DNA from: BOG-908 sp965198915
GTDB taxonomy: Bacteria; Pseudomonadota; Alphaproteobacteria; Acetobacterales; Acetobacteraceae
Assembly (NCBI GenBank): GCA_965198915.1
Contig: CBDAQC010000002.1
Location: forward strand, 1,240,001-1,304,000
Direction of reading: 5' to 3'
Length of the DNA stretch: 64,000 nucleotides
Part shown: in pieces, positions 15,838-24,835 of the stretch
Numbering within the stretch: position 1 is the first letter of the stretch
How the letters are laid out: every line of letters starts with the position of its first letter
Translations under genes and position numbers: made by a program
Notes under the pieces: model-generated
Databases searched by the model: none
Told to the model about the DNA's origin: nothing
Seen by the model: the letters and a program-made list of their open reading frames with translations, nothing else

Positions 15838-17961
15838 ATGGCAAAGCCCACATACCGGTTTGGTGCATTCAGCCTCGACCTGGACCGCCGCTCGCTGGAG
15901 CGCGCGGGCGAGCCGGTCTCCGTCAGCCCGCGCGGCTTCGACATACTCCAGGTGCTCGTCGAAGCCCGCGACCAGGTGCTGAGCCGGGCGGAGATCATGG
16001 CGCGGGTCTGGCCCGGCATCTCCGTCGAGGAACACAATCTTTCGGTTCAGATGTCCAAGCTGCGCCGGGTGCTGGGCGACAGCGGCGAGGACGGGCAGGT
16101 GATCGCCACCATACCCGGCCGCGGCTACCGCTTCGTGGCGGCGCTGGAGGACGCGGACGCCGTACTGCCCGCGGCGCCGGTGGCGGCCGAGTTCGAGACC
16201 CGCGTGCGCCGGCGTCCGGCGGCGGCCCTGGCGGGTGCTGCACTGCTGGCCGGGCTGGCGGGCTGGGCCGTGCTGCGTCCGGCTGCGCCCCCCGAATCAC
16301 CGCCGCTCTCCATCGTGGTGATGCCGCTGCGCAGCCTGACGGGCGGGCCGGACGGGGCCTATCTGGCCGACGCGATCAGCGATGACCTGACCACCGACCT
16401 GGCGCAGCTCCCGGGTGCCACGGTGATCGCCCGCGAGACGGCCGACAGCTACAAGGGCCGCGCGGTCCCTGTGGGCGAGGTGGGCCGGGCGCTCGGCGTG
16501 CGCTATTTGCTGGAAGGCAGCCTGCGCGACGAAGGCGGGATGTTGCACGTCAACGCCCAACTGATCGACACCGGCTCCGGCGCGCATCTCTGGGCGCAGC
16601 GTTTCGATGTGGCGCGCGGCCAGCTCGGCGAGGCACGCGACGCCATCGTGCGCCGGATCGCCTCTGCGCTGAATGTGGAGCTGGTGGCCAGTGAGAGCGC
16701 GCGGTCCCTGCACGACCGCCCGGACGACCCCACGGCGCTCGACCTGTTCTTCCGGGCACGATCGATTCTGGACCATGACGACAGCCTGCGCGGCTTCCAG
16801 TCGGCGCAGGCGCTGCTGGAGCGATCCGTGGCCAAGCAGCCCGGCTTCGCCGACGCGCTGGCCGAATTGGGCACGATGCTGCTGCGCAAGATACAGAGCG
16901 TGGACGATCCCGACAGCCAGGCGGACCTCGCTTTGGCTGCGTCGGTGATCGGGCGGGCGCGGGCAGCCTCGCCACGCCACGCCCAGGCGCTGGCCGCCAG
17001 CGCGCAGCTTCTGGTGCTGCAGCGGAAATACACCGAGGCGGCCTACGCCGCGCGCGAGGCGCTGGCGGGCAACCCCTCCAGCACGGTGGCGCTCGGGGCG
17101 CTTGCACTGTCCGCCTACAACCAGGGGCGGCTGGACGATGCCGGCAATGCGATACAGACCCTGCTGCGCCTCAGTCCGGGCGCGCTGTCCGAACGCACGC
17201 GGCTGCTTGTCCTGGGTAACATCCGGCTGCTGCAGGGCCGGCTGGACGAGGCTGCGGACCTGGTAAATCGTGCGGTGGCAGGCGACCCCGAACCTCGGCC
17301 GGGCAGCGACAACTGGGGCCGTGCGGAAGGGGCCGCCATGCTGCTGATGGCCGCGGATGCGCTGCGCGGCGACGCGGCGCGGGCGCACCAGCGCTACATC
17401 GCCTATGACAGCCTCTGGCCGCATCGCACCACCTGGGGCATCGGCGCCACCGCGTCGCGGGCGGTAGCGGCGCTCCCAGGGTTCGCCCGCTTCCTGAAAG
17501 GCCTGCAGCAGGCCGGCATGCCGGAGTTTGCCGGCGAGGACGCCGACCACGGCGTGCCACCCACCTCGTCTCCTCTGCCTTCCGAAACGTTCTCCGCGAC
17601 GCCGCTGCGGGTGCCGGGGGCGGAGACGATCAGGACCACGGAACTGGCGGAGGTGCTGCGGCGGGATCCCGATGCCCTGCTCGTCGATCTAGGGCCAGGC
17701 GCCTGCGTGCCTTCCGGCGCCGGCTGGGAGGACGACGCGACGCGGCCGGCGGACGATGTGGCCTTCATCGAGGCGACCGTCCAGCGCAACGGCGGCTGGC
17801 AGCATCGCAGGCTCATCGTGATGGCAGGCAATGCGTACGCGAGCGCATCCTACAACGCGGTGCTGCGCCTGGCCCAGGCAGGCCGTCCGGTCCTGTGGTA
17901 TCGGGGCGGCGAGGAGGCCTGGGCCAAGGCCGGCCTGCCATTCACCGACCGGCGCATCTGA
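15838..17961 (+). CDS. CadC-like membrane winged-helix regulator with TolB/FlgO-like, TPR and C-terminal rhodanese-like domains
   Basis: 707 residues from the ATG giving MAKPTYRFGAFSLDLDRRSL. Residues 1-100 are an OmpR/CadC DNA-binding winged helix ending IPGRGYRFVAAL. One membrane helix lies near 124-148. Residues about 155-280 resemble the TolB/FlgO-like domain of adenylate-cyclase-associated regulators (IVVMPLRSLTG, YLLEGSLR, HLWAQRFD). TPR-type helices fill 330-550. The last 110 residues (IRTTELAEVL, LIVMAGNAYASASYNAV, VLWYRGGEEAWAKAGLP) match the rhodanese fold. The usual catalytic-loop cysteine is absent: the loop near residue 662 reads AGNAYAS. This suggests a non-catalytic sensor domain, which is inference. 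A small gene follows 53 bases downstream. Confidence 0.82.
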   Translation: MAKPTYRFGAFSLDLDRRSLERAGEPVSVSPRGFDILQVLVEARDQVLSRAEIMARVWPGISVEEHNLSVQMSKLRRVLGDSGEDGQVIATIPGRGYRFVAALEDADAVLPAAPVAAEFETRVRRRPAAALAGAALLAGLAGWAVLRPAAPPESPPLSIVVMPLRSLTGGPDGAYLADAISDDLTTDLAQLPGATVIARETADSYKGRAVPVGEVGRALGVRYLLEGSLRDEGGMLHVNAQLIDTGSGAHLWAQRFDVARGQLGEARDAIVRRIASALNVELVASESARSLHDRPDDPTALDLFFRARSILDHDDSLRGFQSAQALLERSVAKQPGFADALAELGTMLLRKIQSVDDPDSQADLALAASVIGRARAASPRHAQALAASAQLLVLQRKYTEAAYAAREALAGNPSSTVALGALALSAYNQGRLDDAGNAIQTLLRLSPGALSERTRLLVLGNIRLLQGRLDEAADLVNRAVAGDPEPRPGSDNWGRAEGAAMLLMAADALRGDAARAHQRYIAYDSLWPHRTTWGIGATASRAVAALPGFARFLKGLQQAGMPEFAGEDADHGVPPTSSPLPSETFSATPLRVPGAETIRTTELAEVLRRDPDALLVDLGPGACVPSGAGWEDDATRPADDVAFIEATVQRNGGWQHRRLIVMAGNAYASASYNAVLRLAQAGRPVLWYRGGEEAWAKAGLPFTDRRI

Positions 17962-18014
17962 CGGCGGACGGCGTCACCGGCCACCCCATCGCACAACACC
18001 CGGGAGAGACCTTG

Positions 18015-18335
18015 ATGAGCGAGACAAGCCCCACGGCGGCCACACCAGACACCTTGACGAGCGCGTTGTTCCTCGACGTGGCGTTCTCTTTCGAACAGCA
18101 CTGGACGATCGAGCCTGAGGGCGCGCAATTCGTACGTTTTCCGCCCGGAGGCGGACTGGCCGGACCAACCATCGAGATCGGGCCTGTCAATTTCGAAGGA
18201 CTGTCCGCCGAGCAGATCAACGCGTTGATCGCCAGGCGCGCTGGTGACATGGCACTGATCAGCAAGGCGATCGCGGTGGCCAACACGCAGTTTTCCGATG
18301 CGCTGGCGGCGATTGGCTTCGGAAGCGGTCAGTAG
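18015..18335 (+). CDS. Small conserved-looking protein of unknown function downstream of the regulator
   Basis: 106 residues from ATG after GGGAGAG. It has no signal peptide or membrane helix. The N-terminal 20 residues are Ser/Thr-rich, followed by LFLDVAFSFEQHW, FVRFPPGGGLAGP and an alanine-rich helical C-terminus (INALIARRAGDMALISKAIA). I do not recognise it. Its position 53 bases after the CadC-like regulator on the same strand suggests co-expression and perhaps a functional partnership. It is followed by repeat copy 5 and convergent recO. Confidence 0.6.
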   Translation: MSETSPTAATPDTLTSALFLDVAFSFEQHWTIEPEGAQFVRFPPGGGLAGPTIEIGPVNFEGLSAEQINALIARRAGDMALISKAIAVANTQFSDALAAIGFGSGQ

Positions 18336-18505
18336 GAGCAAGCGGCTCTTTTTGAAAATCAAAACTTGTGTTGTTCCGCTTGCGCAAATCCACTTTAGCT
18401 CCCGCCAGCCCCGCACCGGCAGAACCCGCGCAAGCGCTCGTGCAGGCGGAGAGACAAAAGCTTTTTGCTTCTTTTTCTCGAAAAAGAAGGCCTTTCTTTC
18501 TCCTC
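18336..18505. repeat. Interspersed inverted-repeat element, copy 5
   Basis: The right half (18450-18502) is well conserved, with GAGACAAAAGCTTTTTGC, the CTTC/GAAG stem and GCCTTTCTT. The left half is degenerate (GCGGCTCTTTTTGAAAATC). It separates the small gene at 18015 from convergent recO. Confidence 0.8.
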
Positions 18506-18516
18506 CTCAACGAACG

Positions 18517-19218
18517 TCACCCGCACACGCGATCATACAGCATGACCCGCGCCCCAGGCACCGGCCGGTGCCGCGCGCCGAAAGCGTCGCGCGCCAGAAA
18601 GTGCCCGGTCAGCCGCAGCCCCTGCTGCAGTTCCGCTGGCGACGGCGCGCTGCCGCCCAGCAGGAACGGCGGCAGCGGCAACAGGCGTTCGCGCCAGGCG
18701 CCGGCCGCATGCTCGCATACCGCGCGGCCGGTTTTGGGAGAGACAAAGGCCAACCCCTCGGTGGCGCCAGTCACCGCGCAACGGCTGAGGTCCAGGCCGA
18801 AGCCCAGATCGGCCAGCAGGCCGAGCTCCCACTCGATCAACCCGGCCACATCCAGGTGCACGAGGAGGTGCAGCAGGCCGCGGAACACGCGCGGGTGCGG
18901 CTCGCGCTCCGGCAGCGCGCCTTCGGCCACGGCGCAGGCCGACGACAGGATGGCCAAGTCCAGCGCGTCCTGCATCGCCAGCGCGGCGCCGGCATGCACG
19001 AGCTCCGCGGTGTAGCTGCCGAGCTGGTCCGCCAGGCGCGCCACCCATCTGGCCTCGACCAAATTGCCCGCCTGCCAGGTGGACGCGCGCGCGCGTGACA
19101 GCCCGCCGCGCGCCAGGCCGCGCGTCACCCCGTGTTCCTCGGTGAACAGCGAGGCCAGCGCGTCGCCCTCGCCGTAGGGCGATGCGGCCAGGATGATGCC
19201 GGCGGCCGACCACTCCAT
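18517..19218 (-). CDS. recO: DNA repair protein RecO
   Basis: 233 residues, typical RecO length. RecO helps load RecA with RecR and RecF at single-stranded gaps. It shows the N-terminal OB-fold segment WSAAGIILAASPYGEGDALASLFTEEHG and GLARGGLSRARASTWQAGNLV, then the helical body LDLAILSSACAVAEG and ELGLLADLGFGLDLSRCAVTG. It begins 36 bases after the acyl-CoA dehydrogenase stop on the same strand. In many alphaproteobacteria recO sits beside era, but here era lies 11 kb away. Confidence 0.93.
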   Translation of the reverse strand: MEWSAAGIILAASPYGEGDALASLFTEEHGVTRGLARGGLSRARASTWQAGNLVEARWVARLADQLGSYTAELVHAGAALAMQDALDLAILSSACAVAEGALPEREPHPRVFRGLLHLLVHLDVAGLIEWELGLLADLGFGLDLSRCAVTGATEGLAFVSPKTGRAVCEHAAGAWRERLLPLPPFLLGGSAPSPAELQQGLRLTGHFLARDAFGARHRPVPGARVMLYDRVCG

Positions 19219-19254
19219 CAGCGCGCCGGTCCGGCCCGATGCACGGCCCTCTTC

Positions 19255-21075
19255 CTAGAACTGCTCCTCCAGCATCGCGGACGCCGCGTCGCTCATGCGT
19301 GTCACCTCGTCCAGCCAGATGTGCACGCGCGGCAGCTCCGTCTCGAAGTAGAACCGGCAGGCCGCGCGCTTGCCGGCGTAGAAGGGCGCCTCGCCGGTGC
19401 AGAGCAGCGCCTGGTCCAGCCACAGCCAGCCCACCACCGCATGGCCGAAGGCGGAGAGGAAGGCGGTCGCATGCGCCAGCGCGCGCGCGTCGTCGTTCAG
19501 CCCCAGCAATCCGTCCACCACGCTGCCGATGCGCGCCCAGGCGGCCTCCAACTGGTCCGCATGGGCCTGCAGCCCGTCCGTGCCGCGCGCGCGTTCGGAC
19601 GTGTTACGCACCAGCGCCTGCAACTGGCGCAGGCTGGCTGCACGTTCGCGCAGGATCTTGCGGCCCAGCAGGTCCAGGCCCTGTATGCCGGTGGTGCCCT
19701 CGTGGATCGGGTTCAGCCGGTTGTCGCGGTAGAGCTGCTCCACGTCGAAATCACGCGTGTAGCCGTAGCCGCCATGTATCTGGATGGCGAGGTCGTTCGC
19801 GGCCAGGCCCCATTCGGAGGGCCAGGTCTTGGCCACCGGTGTCAGCAGCGAGAGCAGCGCGCCGGCCTGGGCGCGGGTGTCGACGTCCGCCGCGCTGCGC
19901 TCCTCGTCGATCAGCCGGCCGGCATACAGCACCAGGGCCAGCGCGCCTTCCGAATACGCCTTGGCCGCCAGCAGCATGCGCTTGACGTCCGGGTGCGCGA
20001 TCAACGCCACCGGCGGCTGGTCCACCCGTCCCTTCGCCTCCAGCGGACGGCCCTGCCGGCGCTCGGTGGCGTAGGTGAGTGCGAGCTGGGTGGCGCGCAC
20101 CGCCAGCATGGCGGCCCCCAGGCCCACGCCCACCCGCGCCTCGTTCATCATCTGGAACATCTGCGCCAGGCCCTGCCCCACGCCGCCCACCCGGTAGCCG
20201 ATGGCACCCGGCGCGCCGCCCGGCATGTGGCGGCCCTCGCCCAAATTGAGCAGGCAGTTCGGCGTGCCGCGGAAGCCCATCTTATGGTTCAGCCCGGCGA
20301 CCACGATGTCATTGCGCGCGCCCAGCCCGCCATCCGCGCCCGGAAGATATTTCGGCACGATGAACAGCGAGATGCCGCGGGTGCCGGGGATCGGGCGGCC
20401 GTCCGGGCCGGGCACCTTGGCCAGCACCAGGTGGACGATGTTCTCGCTGGCGTCGTGGTCGGCCGCCGAGATCCACATCTTGTTGCCGCGCAGGCGGTAG
20501 CGCTCGCCCAGCGCGTCGGCCCCGTCCGGCTCGGCGCGGGTGGTGACGTCGGCCAGCGAGGAGCCCGCCTGCGGCTCGGAGAGGCACATCGTGCCGAACC
20601 AGCGCCCGGCGATCTGCGGGCGAGCAAAGGCTTCCACCTGCGCGGGCGTGCCGAAGGCGGCGATCAGCCGGGCGTTGGCCACCGTCAGCATCATGAACCC
20701 GGCGGCCGACACGTTGGCGGCTTTCAGCAGCCCCATCGCGGCCCAATACACGGTGGCTGGCACGGCCATGCCGTCCAGTTCGGCGGGAAAGCCGCAGGCG
20801 AACAGGCCGGCCTCCGCACTGGCGGCCAGCGCCGTGCGTATTTCGGGCAGCACGTGCACGTCGCCCTGCTCGTCCTGCCACGGCTCCTGCCGGTCGCCCG
20901 GCTTGAAGCTGGGCAGATACAGGTCGGTGGCGATCCTGTCGGACAGGTCCAGCAGCGCGTCGAACGTTTCGCGCGAGTGGTCGGCGAAAGCCGGGCGCGC
21001 GGTCAGGTTCTCGATGTCCAGCCACTCGTAGAGGGTGAAATCGAGGTTGCGCCGGCTGGCGAGGGGTGCGGGCAA
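19255..21075 (-). CDS. Acyl-CoA dehydrogenase, long DmdC-like form
   Basis: 606 residues from a TTG chosen because AGGA lies nine bases upstream and the protein then begins with PAPLASRRNLDFTLYEWLD, as in relatives. FAD-binding motifs include WFGTMCLSEPQAGSSLADV and KMWISAADHD. The catalytic glutamate is in RLNPIHEGTTGIQGLDLLGRK. A C-terminal extension of about 150 residues marks the long subfamily that includes 3-methylmercaptopropionyl-CoA dehydrogenase. Substrate is uncertain; medium or branched acyl-CoAs are possible. An open frame continues upstream to 21294 but looks non-coding there. It is followed by recO. Confidence 0.88.
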   Translation of the reverse strand: MPAPLASRRNLDFTLYEWLDIENLTARPAFADHSRETFDALLDLSDRIATDLYLPSFKPGDRQEPWQDEQGDVHVLPEIRTALAASAEAGLFACGFPAELDGMAVPATVYWAAMGLLKAANVSAAGFMMLTVANARLIAAFGTPAQVEAFARPQIAGRWFGTMCLSEPQAGSSLADVTTRAEPDGADALGERYRLRGNKMWISAADHDASENIVHLVLAKVPGPDGRPIPGTRGISLFIVPKYLPGADGGLGARNDIVVAGLNHKMGFRGTPNCLLNLGEGRHMPGGAPGAIGYRVGGVGQGLAQMFQMMNEARVGVGLGAAMLAVRATQLALTYATERRQGRPLEAKGRVDQPPVALIAHPDVKRMLLAAKAYSEGALALVLYAGRLIDEERSAADVDTRAQAGALLSLLTPVAKTWPSEWGLAANDLAIQIHGGYGYTRDFDVEQLYRDNRLNPIHEGTTGIQGLDLLGRKILRERAASLRQLQALVRNTSERARGTDGLQAHADQLEAAWARIGSVVDGLLGLNDDARALAHATAFLSAFGHAVVGWLWLDQALLCTGEAPFYAGKRAACRFYFETELPRVHIWLDEVTRMSDAASAMLEEQF

Positions 21076-21251
21076 GGTCGGGTCCTGTGTCTGGCGGGGC
21101 AAGTGTGGCCGCCAGATCACCTGGGTTGGCTTGCCGTGTCCAGCCACGGTGGCTCGCGGCAACGTCACGCGGCGCGCGGGGGCCGGCGTGCGAGAACGCC
21201 GCGTGGCGGAGAACGAAGCCGTCCCGCCGCGAACAACGCCGGAGGACATCC

Positions 21252-21791
21252 ATGAAAACTCTTTCCCTCGCCACCGCCCTGCTGCTCGCGTCAACCTTCG
21301 CCGCGTCCGCCAAGACGGTCACGTACGCGTTCAAGGGGTTCGTCGAGCACCGTCCGGGCGGCGCCTCCACCGAACCCGCCGATTACGGCCGCATCATCCC
21401 CATCCGCATCACCGTCAATACGGACGCGCCGGGCACCGTCTCGGGCAACACCGAGACCTACAGCGGAAGCGGTGCGAACGATCCGATCGTGTCCGCCCGC
21501 ATTGGCAGCCAGACGATCCCGCAAAGCTCCTACGACAGCGTGACCATCACGCAGAACCCCGACGGTTCGTCGTCCATCACGATCAGCAGCTACGCGGTGC
21601 AGTTAGGCGCCTACACGTTCTCGTTCGTGTCCTCGCACGGAGACGCGGTCTCGTCGCTGGCCATTCCCGCCCGCATATTGACCCTGGATTTCGACACGTC
21701 GACTTTCAGTTCGGAGTATCCGGGGGCCTATGTCGGCGGCAGCCTGACGACGGCAGGTATTGCGCAAGTCTCGTCCTCCTCGGCGCAGTAG
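21252..21791 (+). CDS. Secreted protein of unknown function
   Basis: 179 residues from ATG with GGAGGA ten bases upstream. The signal peptide is MKTLSLATALLLASTFAASA. The mature protein is Ser/Thr-rich and predicted beta-rich (YAFKGFVEHRPG, IIPIRITVNTDAPGTVSG, SSYDSVTITQNPDGSSSITI). This is reminiscent of the N-terminal domain of PEP-CTERM-type exported proteins, but no PEP-CTERM tail is present. It has no cysteines. It is divergent from the acyl-CoA dehydrogenase and 76 bases ahead of comM. No function is assigned. Confidence 0.7.
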   Translation: MKTLSLATALLLASTFAASAKTVTYAFKGFVEHRPGGASTEPADYGRIIPIRITVNTDAPGTVSGNTETYSGSGANDPIVSARIGSQTIPQSSYDSVTITQNPDGSSSITISSYAVQLGAYTFSFVSSHGDAVSSLAIPARILTLDFDTSTFSSEYPGAYVGGSLTTAGIAQVSSSSAQ

Positions 21792-21867
21792 CCGCGGGGC
21801 GGCCGATTTCGCTTGCGCTGCCGGCCACCGCCGGTTGTTATGATAGCGTGACAATATCCCGCCTGCC

Positions 21868-23394
21868 ATGAGCCTTGCCTCGATACGCACCTTTGCCTTT
21901 TCCGGCATCGAAGCGGTGCCGGTGGAGGTGCAGGTGCAGATTTCCAGCGGCCTGCCGGCGTTCCTCGTCGTGGGACTGGCAGACAAGGCGGTGGGCGAGG
22001 CGCGCGAGCGGGTGCGCGCCGCACTCACCGCCATGGGGCTCTCGCTGCCGCCACGCCGCGTGCTGATCAACCTGGCGCCGGCGGACCTGGTGAAGGAAGG
22101 CTCGCATTTCGACCTGCCGATGGCGCTGGCCGTGCTGGCCGCCATGGAGGTGCTGCCGCGCGAGGACATCGCCCATTACGCCGCCATCGGCGAGCTGTCC
22201 CTAGACGGCACGCTGAACCCGGTGGTGGGCGTGCTGCCGGCCGCAATGAGCGCCGGCGCGCTGGAGCTGGGGCTGATCTGCCCGGGCAGCCAGGGCGGCG
22301 AGGCCGCCTGGGCCGGCAACGTGGAAGTGCTGGCCCCGCCGGACCTGCTCTCCCTGATCAACCATTTCCGCGGCACCCAGGTGCTGACGCCGCCCGACAC
22401 CGCGGGCCTGGCCTCGGGGGCGGGTGCCCCGGACCTGGCCGATGTGCGCGGCATGGAGACCGCGCGTCGCGCGCTGGAGATCGCCGCGGCAGGTGGCCAC
22501 AACCTGCTGCTGATCGGCCCGCCGGGTGCGGGCAAGTCCATGCTGGCCGCCCGCCTGCCCGGTTTGCTGCCCGACCTGCTGCCCGCCGAGGCGTTGGAGG
22601 TCAGCATGGTACACAGCGTGGCCGGCCTGCTGGATGGCGGCCGCCTGCTGCGCCGCCCGCCGTTCCGGGAGCCGCACCACAGCGCCAGCCAGGCGGCACT
22701 GGTGGGCGGCGGCGCCCGCGCGCGGCCCGGCGAGGTCAGCCTTGCCCATCGCGGCGTGCTGTTCCTCGACGAGCTGCCCGAGTTCCCGCGCGCGGTGCTG
22801 GAAGTGCTGCGCCAGCCGCTCGAATCCGGCCGCACCACGGTGGCGCGCGCCGCCGCCCACGTCACCTACCCGGCGCGCTTCCAGCTCGTGGCCGCGATGA
22901 ACCCGTGCCGCTGCGGGCATCTGGGCAGCATGGAGCGCGAATGCGCCCGCGCCCCGCGCTGCGGCGAGGACTACCTGGCCCGCATCAGCGGTCCCTTGCT
23001 GGACCGCATGGATCTTACCGTCTCCGTGCAGCCGGTCTCGGCAGCGGACCTGTCGCGTGCACCGGCGGGCGAGCCCACCGAGATCGTGGCCCAGCGTGTG
23101 GCGGCCGCACGCCAGGCGCAGCGCACGCGCGGCGGCGAGCTGGGCCCGTCCACAAACGCGGAAGCCGACGGCAACAAGATCGCGCTGGCCGAGGACGCGC
23201 GCGTGCTGGCCGAACAGGCGATGACGCGCCTGCAGCTTTCGGCACGCGGCTTCACCCGCGTGCTGCGGGTGGCACGCACGATCGCGGACCTGGCACGCGC
23301 GCCGCTGGTGCGCCGGCAGGATGTGGCAGAAGCTTTGGCGTTTCGGCATCGAGTGCCTGGACGGGTGGTGCCTTTGGCGGCGAAGCGGGCGTAA
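21868..23394 (+). CDS. comM: YifB/ComM family Mg-chelatase-like AAA+ ATPase
   Basis: 508 residues, full length. It has the N-terminal ChlI-like domain (VEVQVQISSGLPAFLVVGLADKAV), Walker A GPPGAGKS at residues 217-224, Walker B in VLFLDELPEF, the four-cysteine segment NPCRCGHLG ... CARAPRC, and the C-terminal domain LSARGFTRVLRVARTIADL. ComM is a helicase that promotes branch migration during natural transformation; many non-competent bacteria also carry it. There is no competence operon nearby. The frame ends two bases before repeat copy 6. Confidence 0.93.
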   Translation: MSLASIRTFAFSGIEAVPVEVQVQISSGLPAFLVVGLADKAVGEARERVRAALTAMGLSLPPRRVLINLAPADLVKEGSHFDLPMALAVLAAMEVLPREDIAHYAAIGELSLDGTLNPVVGVLPAAMSAGALELGLICPGSQGGEAAWAGNVEVLAPPDLLSLINHFRGTQVLTPPDTAGLASGAGAPDLADVRGMETARRALEIAAAGGHNLLLIGPPGAGKSMLAARLPGLLPDLLPAEALEVSMVHSVAGLLDGGRLLRRPPFREPHHSASQAALVGGGARARPGEVSLAHRGVLFLDELPEFPRAVLEVLRQPLESGRTTVARAAAHVTYPARFQLVAAMNPCRCGHLGSMERECARAPRCGEDYLARISGPLLDRMDLTVSVQPVSAADLSRAPAGEPTEIVAQRVAAARQAQRTRGGELGPSTNAEADGNKIALAEDARVLAEQAMTRLQLSARGFTRVLRVARTIADLARAPLVRRQDVAEALAFRHRVPGRVVPLAAKRA

Positions 23395-23395
23395 G

Positions 23396-23569
23396 GCAGG
23401 AAGCGGTTCTTTTTTGAAAAAAGAACCAAAAAACTTTTGCTCGCCGCCGGCATCAGCGCGCGCGTCGGTTCCGCAACGACGCGCACTGGCAGACTCTGCC
23501 CGCGCGTCGATGCAAGCGGGAGAGCAAAAGTTTTTTGGTTCTTCTTTCAAAAAAGAACGCTTCCTTGCT
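23396..23569. repeat. Interspersed inverted-repeat element, copy 6 (GTTC/GAAC type)
   Basis: Both halves carry the GTTC/GAAC stem: left 23398-23442 (GAAGCGGTTC ... GAACC, then AAAAAACTTTTGCTC), right 23519-23569 (GAGCAAAAGTTTTTTGGTTC ... GAACGCTTCCTTGC). It lies exactly between the stops of convergent comM and the GH16 gene. Confidence 0.9.
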
Positions 23570-24505
23570 TCACATATGATGCAGAACCACGGCAATCCCA
23601 TGGTGCACCACCACCTCGTCCAGGTGCAGCGCCGACCCCGAAGAACCCCCATTTGCGCTCTGCGGCACAGACATGTCCGGCATGGACAAAGCGCCAGCCG
23701 ACCAGTCGCCCACCGACAACTCGGCCGGGTGCGTCGCCTGCAGCATCGCCTGCGTGCCGCTTATGTCTTTCGAATTTGCCGTGGCATACGCCCGGACCCA
23801 ATCGATCTTCATCGACGCAGGTATGGAGCCGGCCGTGGCAGCGCCGGGCCAGCTTCCCGCCCCGCCCACGGCGAGGTTCAACAACATGTACATCGGCGAG
23901 TTCATGCTGGACGGCGTGGGTGCGGTGGCAACTACATGGCCGTCTATCAGGAAGGTGATCGTCTTCGGTTCCCAGTTGACGCCGTAGGTGTGGAAACCGG
24001 TGGACGTGTTGTCCACGTGCAGCGTCTGAAAGTCGCTGCCCCATTGACCGTTGGTGGAGCCGTGGGTGGTGGAATAGACCGTGCTCGGGTCATTGCCCAG
24101 TTGTTCGAACACGTCCAGCTCGGAGGTGTACTGGTTGTCCGCGGGCAGCATCCAGAACGCCGGCCACAGCCCCTGCCCGGCCGGCAGTTCCGCGCGCACC
24201 TCGAACAGGCCGTACGTCATCGCGAATGATTTGTAGCTGGTGATAATTCCGGAATCATAAGGCAGGTTGTCCGGGTTCGAGCCGGGCGCCGCTTTCGACG
24301 CCGTGATCGACAACACGCCGCCCTTGTCGGAAAACGGGTTCTTGCCTACCGAACTGTCCGAGTAATACTCGGCTTCGTTATTGCCGCTCAGCGTGCGCGC
24401 AGCGTCCCCGCCATAGGGCAGCGATGTCATCCAGCCTTGCGAACCGTCAGGCGACGACACGAAATTGTTGAACTCATCGTCGAATACGAGAACCGGTGCC
24501 GTCAT
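23570..24505 (-). CDS. Glycoside hydrolase family 16 protein
   Basis: 311 residues. The GH16 jelly-roll shows FDDEFNNF, YGLFEVRAELPAGQGLWPAFWML, the catalytic motif ELDVFEQLG (nucleophile Glu129, acid/base Glu134) and the late strand MYMLLNLAVGGAGSWPGA. Members cleave or remodel beta-1,3/1,4-glucans or bacterial exopolysaccharides. No signal peptide is visible: the protein starts MTAPVLVFDDEF. About 70 residues of Ser/Gly/His-rich tail (SVPQSANGGSSGSALHLDEV) follow the catalytic domain, which could be a type I secretion-type C-terminus, an inference. The stop is at the edge of repeat copy 6. A second GH16 gene lies at 50173. Confidence 0.88.
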   Translation of the reverse strand: MTAPVLVFDDEFNNFVSSPDGSQGWMTSLPYGGDAARTLSGNNEAEYYSDSSVGKNPFSDKGGVLSITASKAAPGSNPDNLPYDSGIITSYKSFAMTYGLFEVRAELPAGQGLWPAFWMLPADNQYTSELDVFEQLGNDPSTVYSTTHGSTNGQWGSDFQTLHVDNTSTGFHTYGVNWEPKTITFLIDGHVVATAPTPSSMNSPMYMLLNLAVGGAGSWPGAATAGSIPASMKIDWVRAYATANSKDISGTQAMLQATHPAELSVGDWSAGALSMPDMSVPQSANGGSSGSALHLDEVVVHHGIAVVLHHM

Positions 24506-24584
24506 GATCCGCCTCTAGCGTCACTGGCCGGCGGGAATTGCCGAACCCGGTACGTATGCTAGTGGCCGAAGATGGAGAGACCGT

Positions 24585-24773
24585 TTACCGTGTGACCGAC
24601 ACCGCGCAATTGCTGCGCCCGGCCAGCACGCAATCCTGCACGCTCGCCTGCAACCGCAGCGCGTCTATCAGATACAGCCCGATGACGATCAGGAACAGCG
24701 TCACCGCCAAGGCCGCCAGGCTTGCCGTCTGGCGCTCGGACTGCGATTGCGGTGATCTCGTCGTGCTGATCAT
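24585..24773 (-). CDS. Small single-pass membrane protein
   Basis: 62 residues from the ATG giving MISTTRSPQSQSERQTASLA; an in-frame start at 24839 would add 22 residues overlapping the Nudix stop. One membrane helix (LAALAVTLFLIVIGLYLIDAL) is followed by a short tail with two cysteines, QDCVLAGRSNCAVSV. The likely topology is cytoplasmic N-terminus and periplasmic cysteine-bearing tail. No family name is recognised. It lies 62 bases downstream of the Nudix gene and 79 bases from the GH16 start, all on the minus strand. Confidence 0.6.
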   Translation of the reverse strand: MISTTRSPQSQSERQTASLAALAVTLFLIVIGLYLIDALRLQASVQDCVLAGRSNCAVSVTR

Positions 24774-24835
24774 GCGCACACCCTGGTCGGTAAGGCAGGT
24801 TCCGTCAGGAAGAAGCGGAAAGCAAGTCCCGCCTG

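Noticed and set aside
19132..21255. 707-codon plus-strand frame opposite the acyl-CoA dehydrogenase
   Set aside because: An antisense shadow in high-GC DNA; the dehydrogenase has full family motifs.
23321..24229. Frames containing F/K-rich strings such as FFFSKKK at many loci
   Set aside because: These are translations of the interspersed repeat, not genes.
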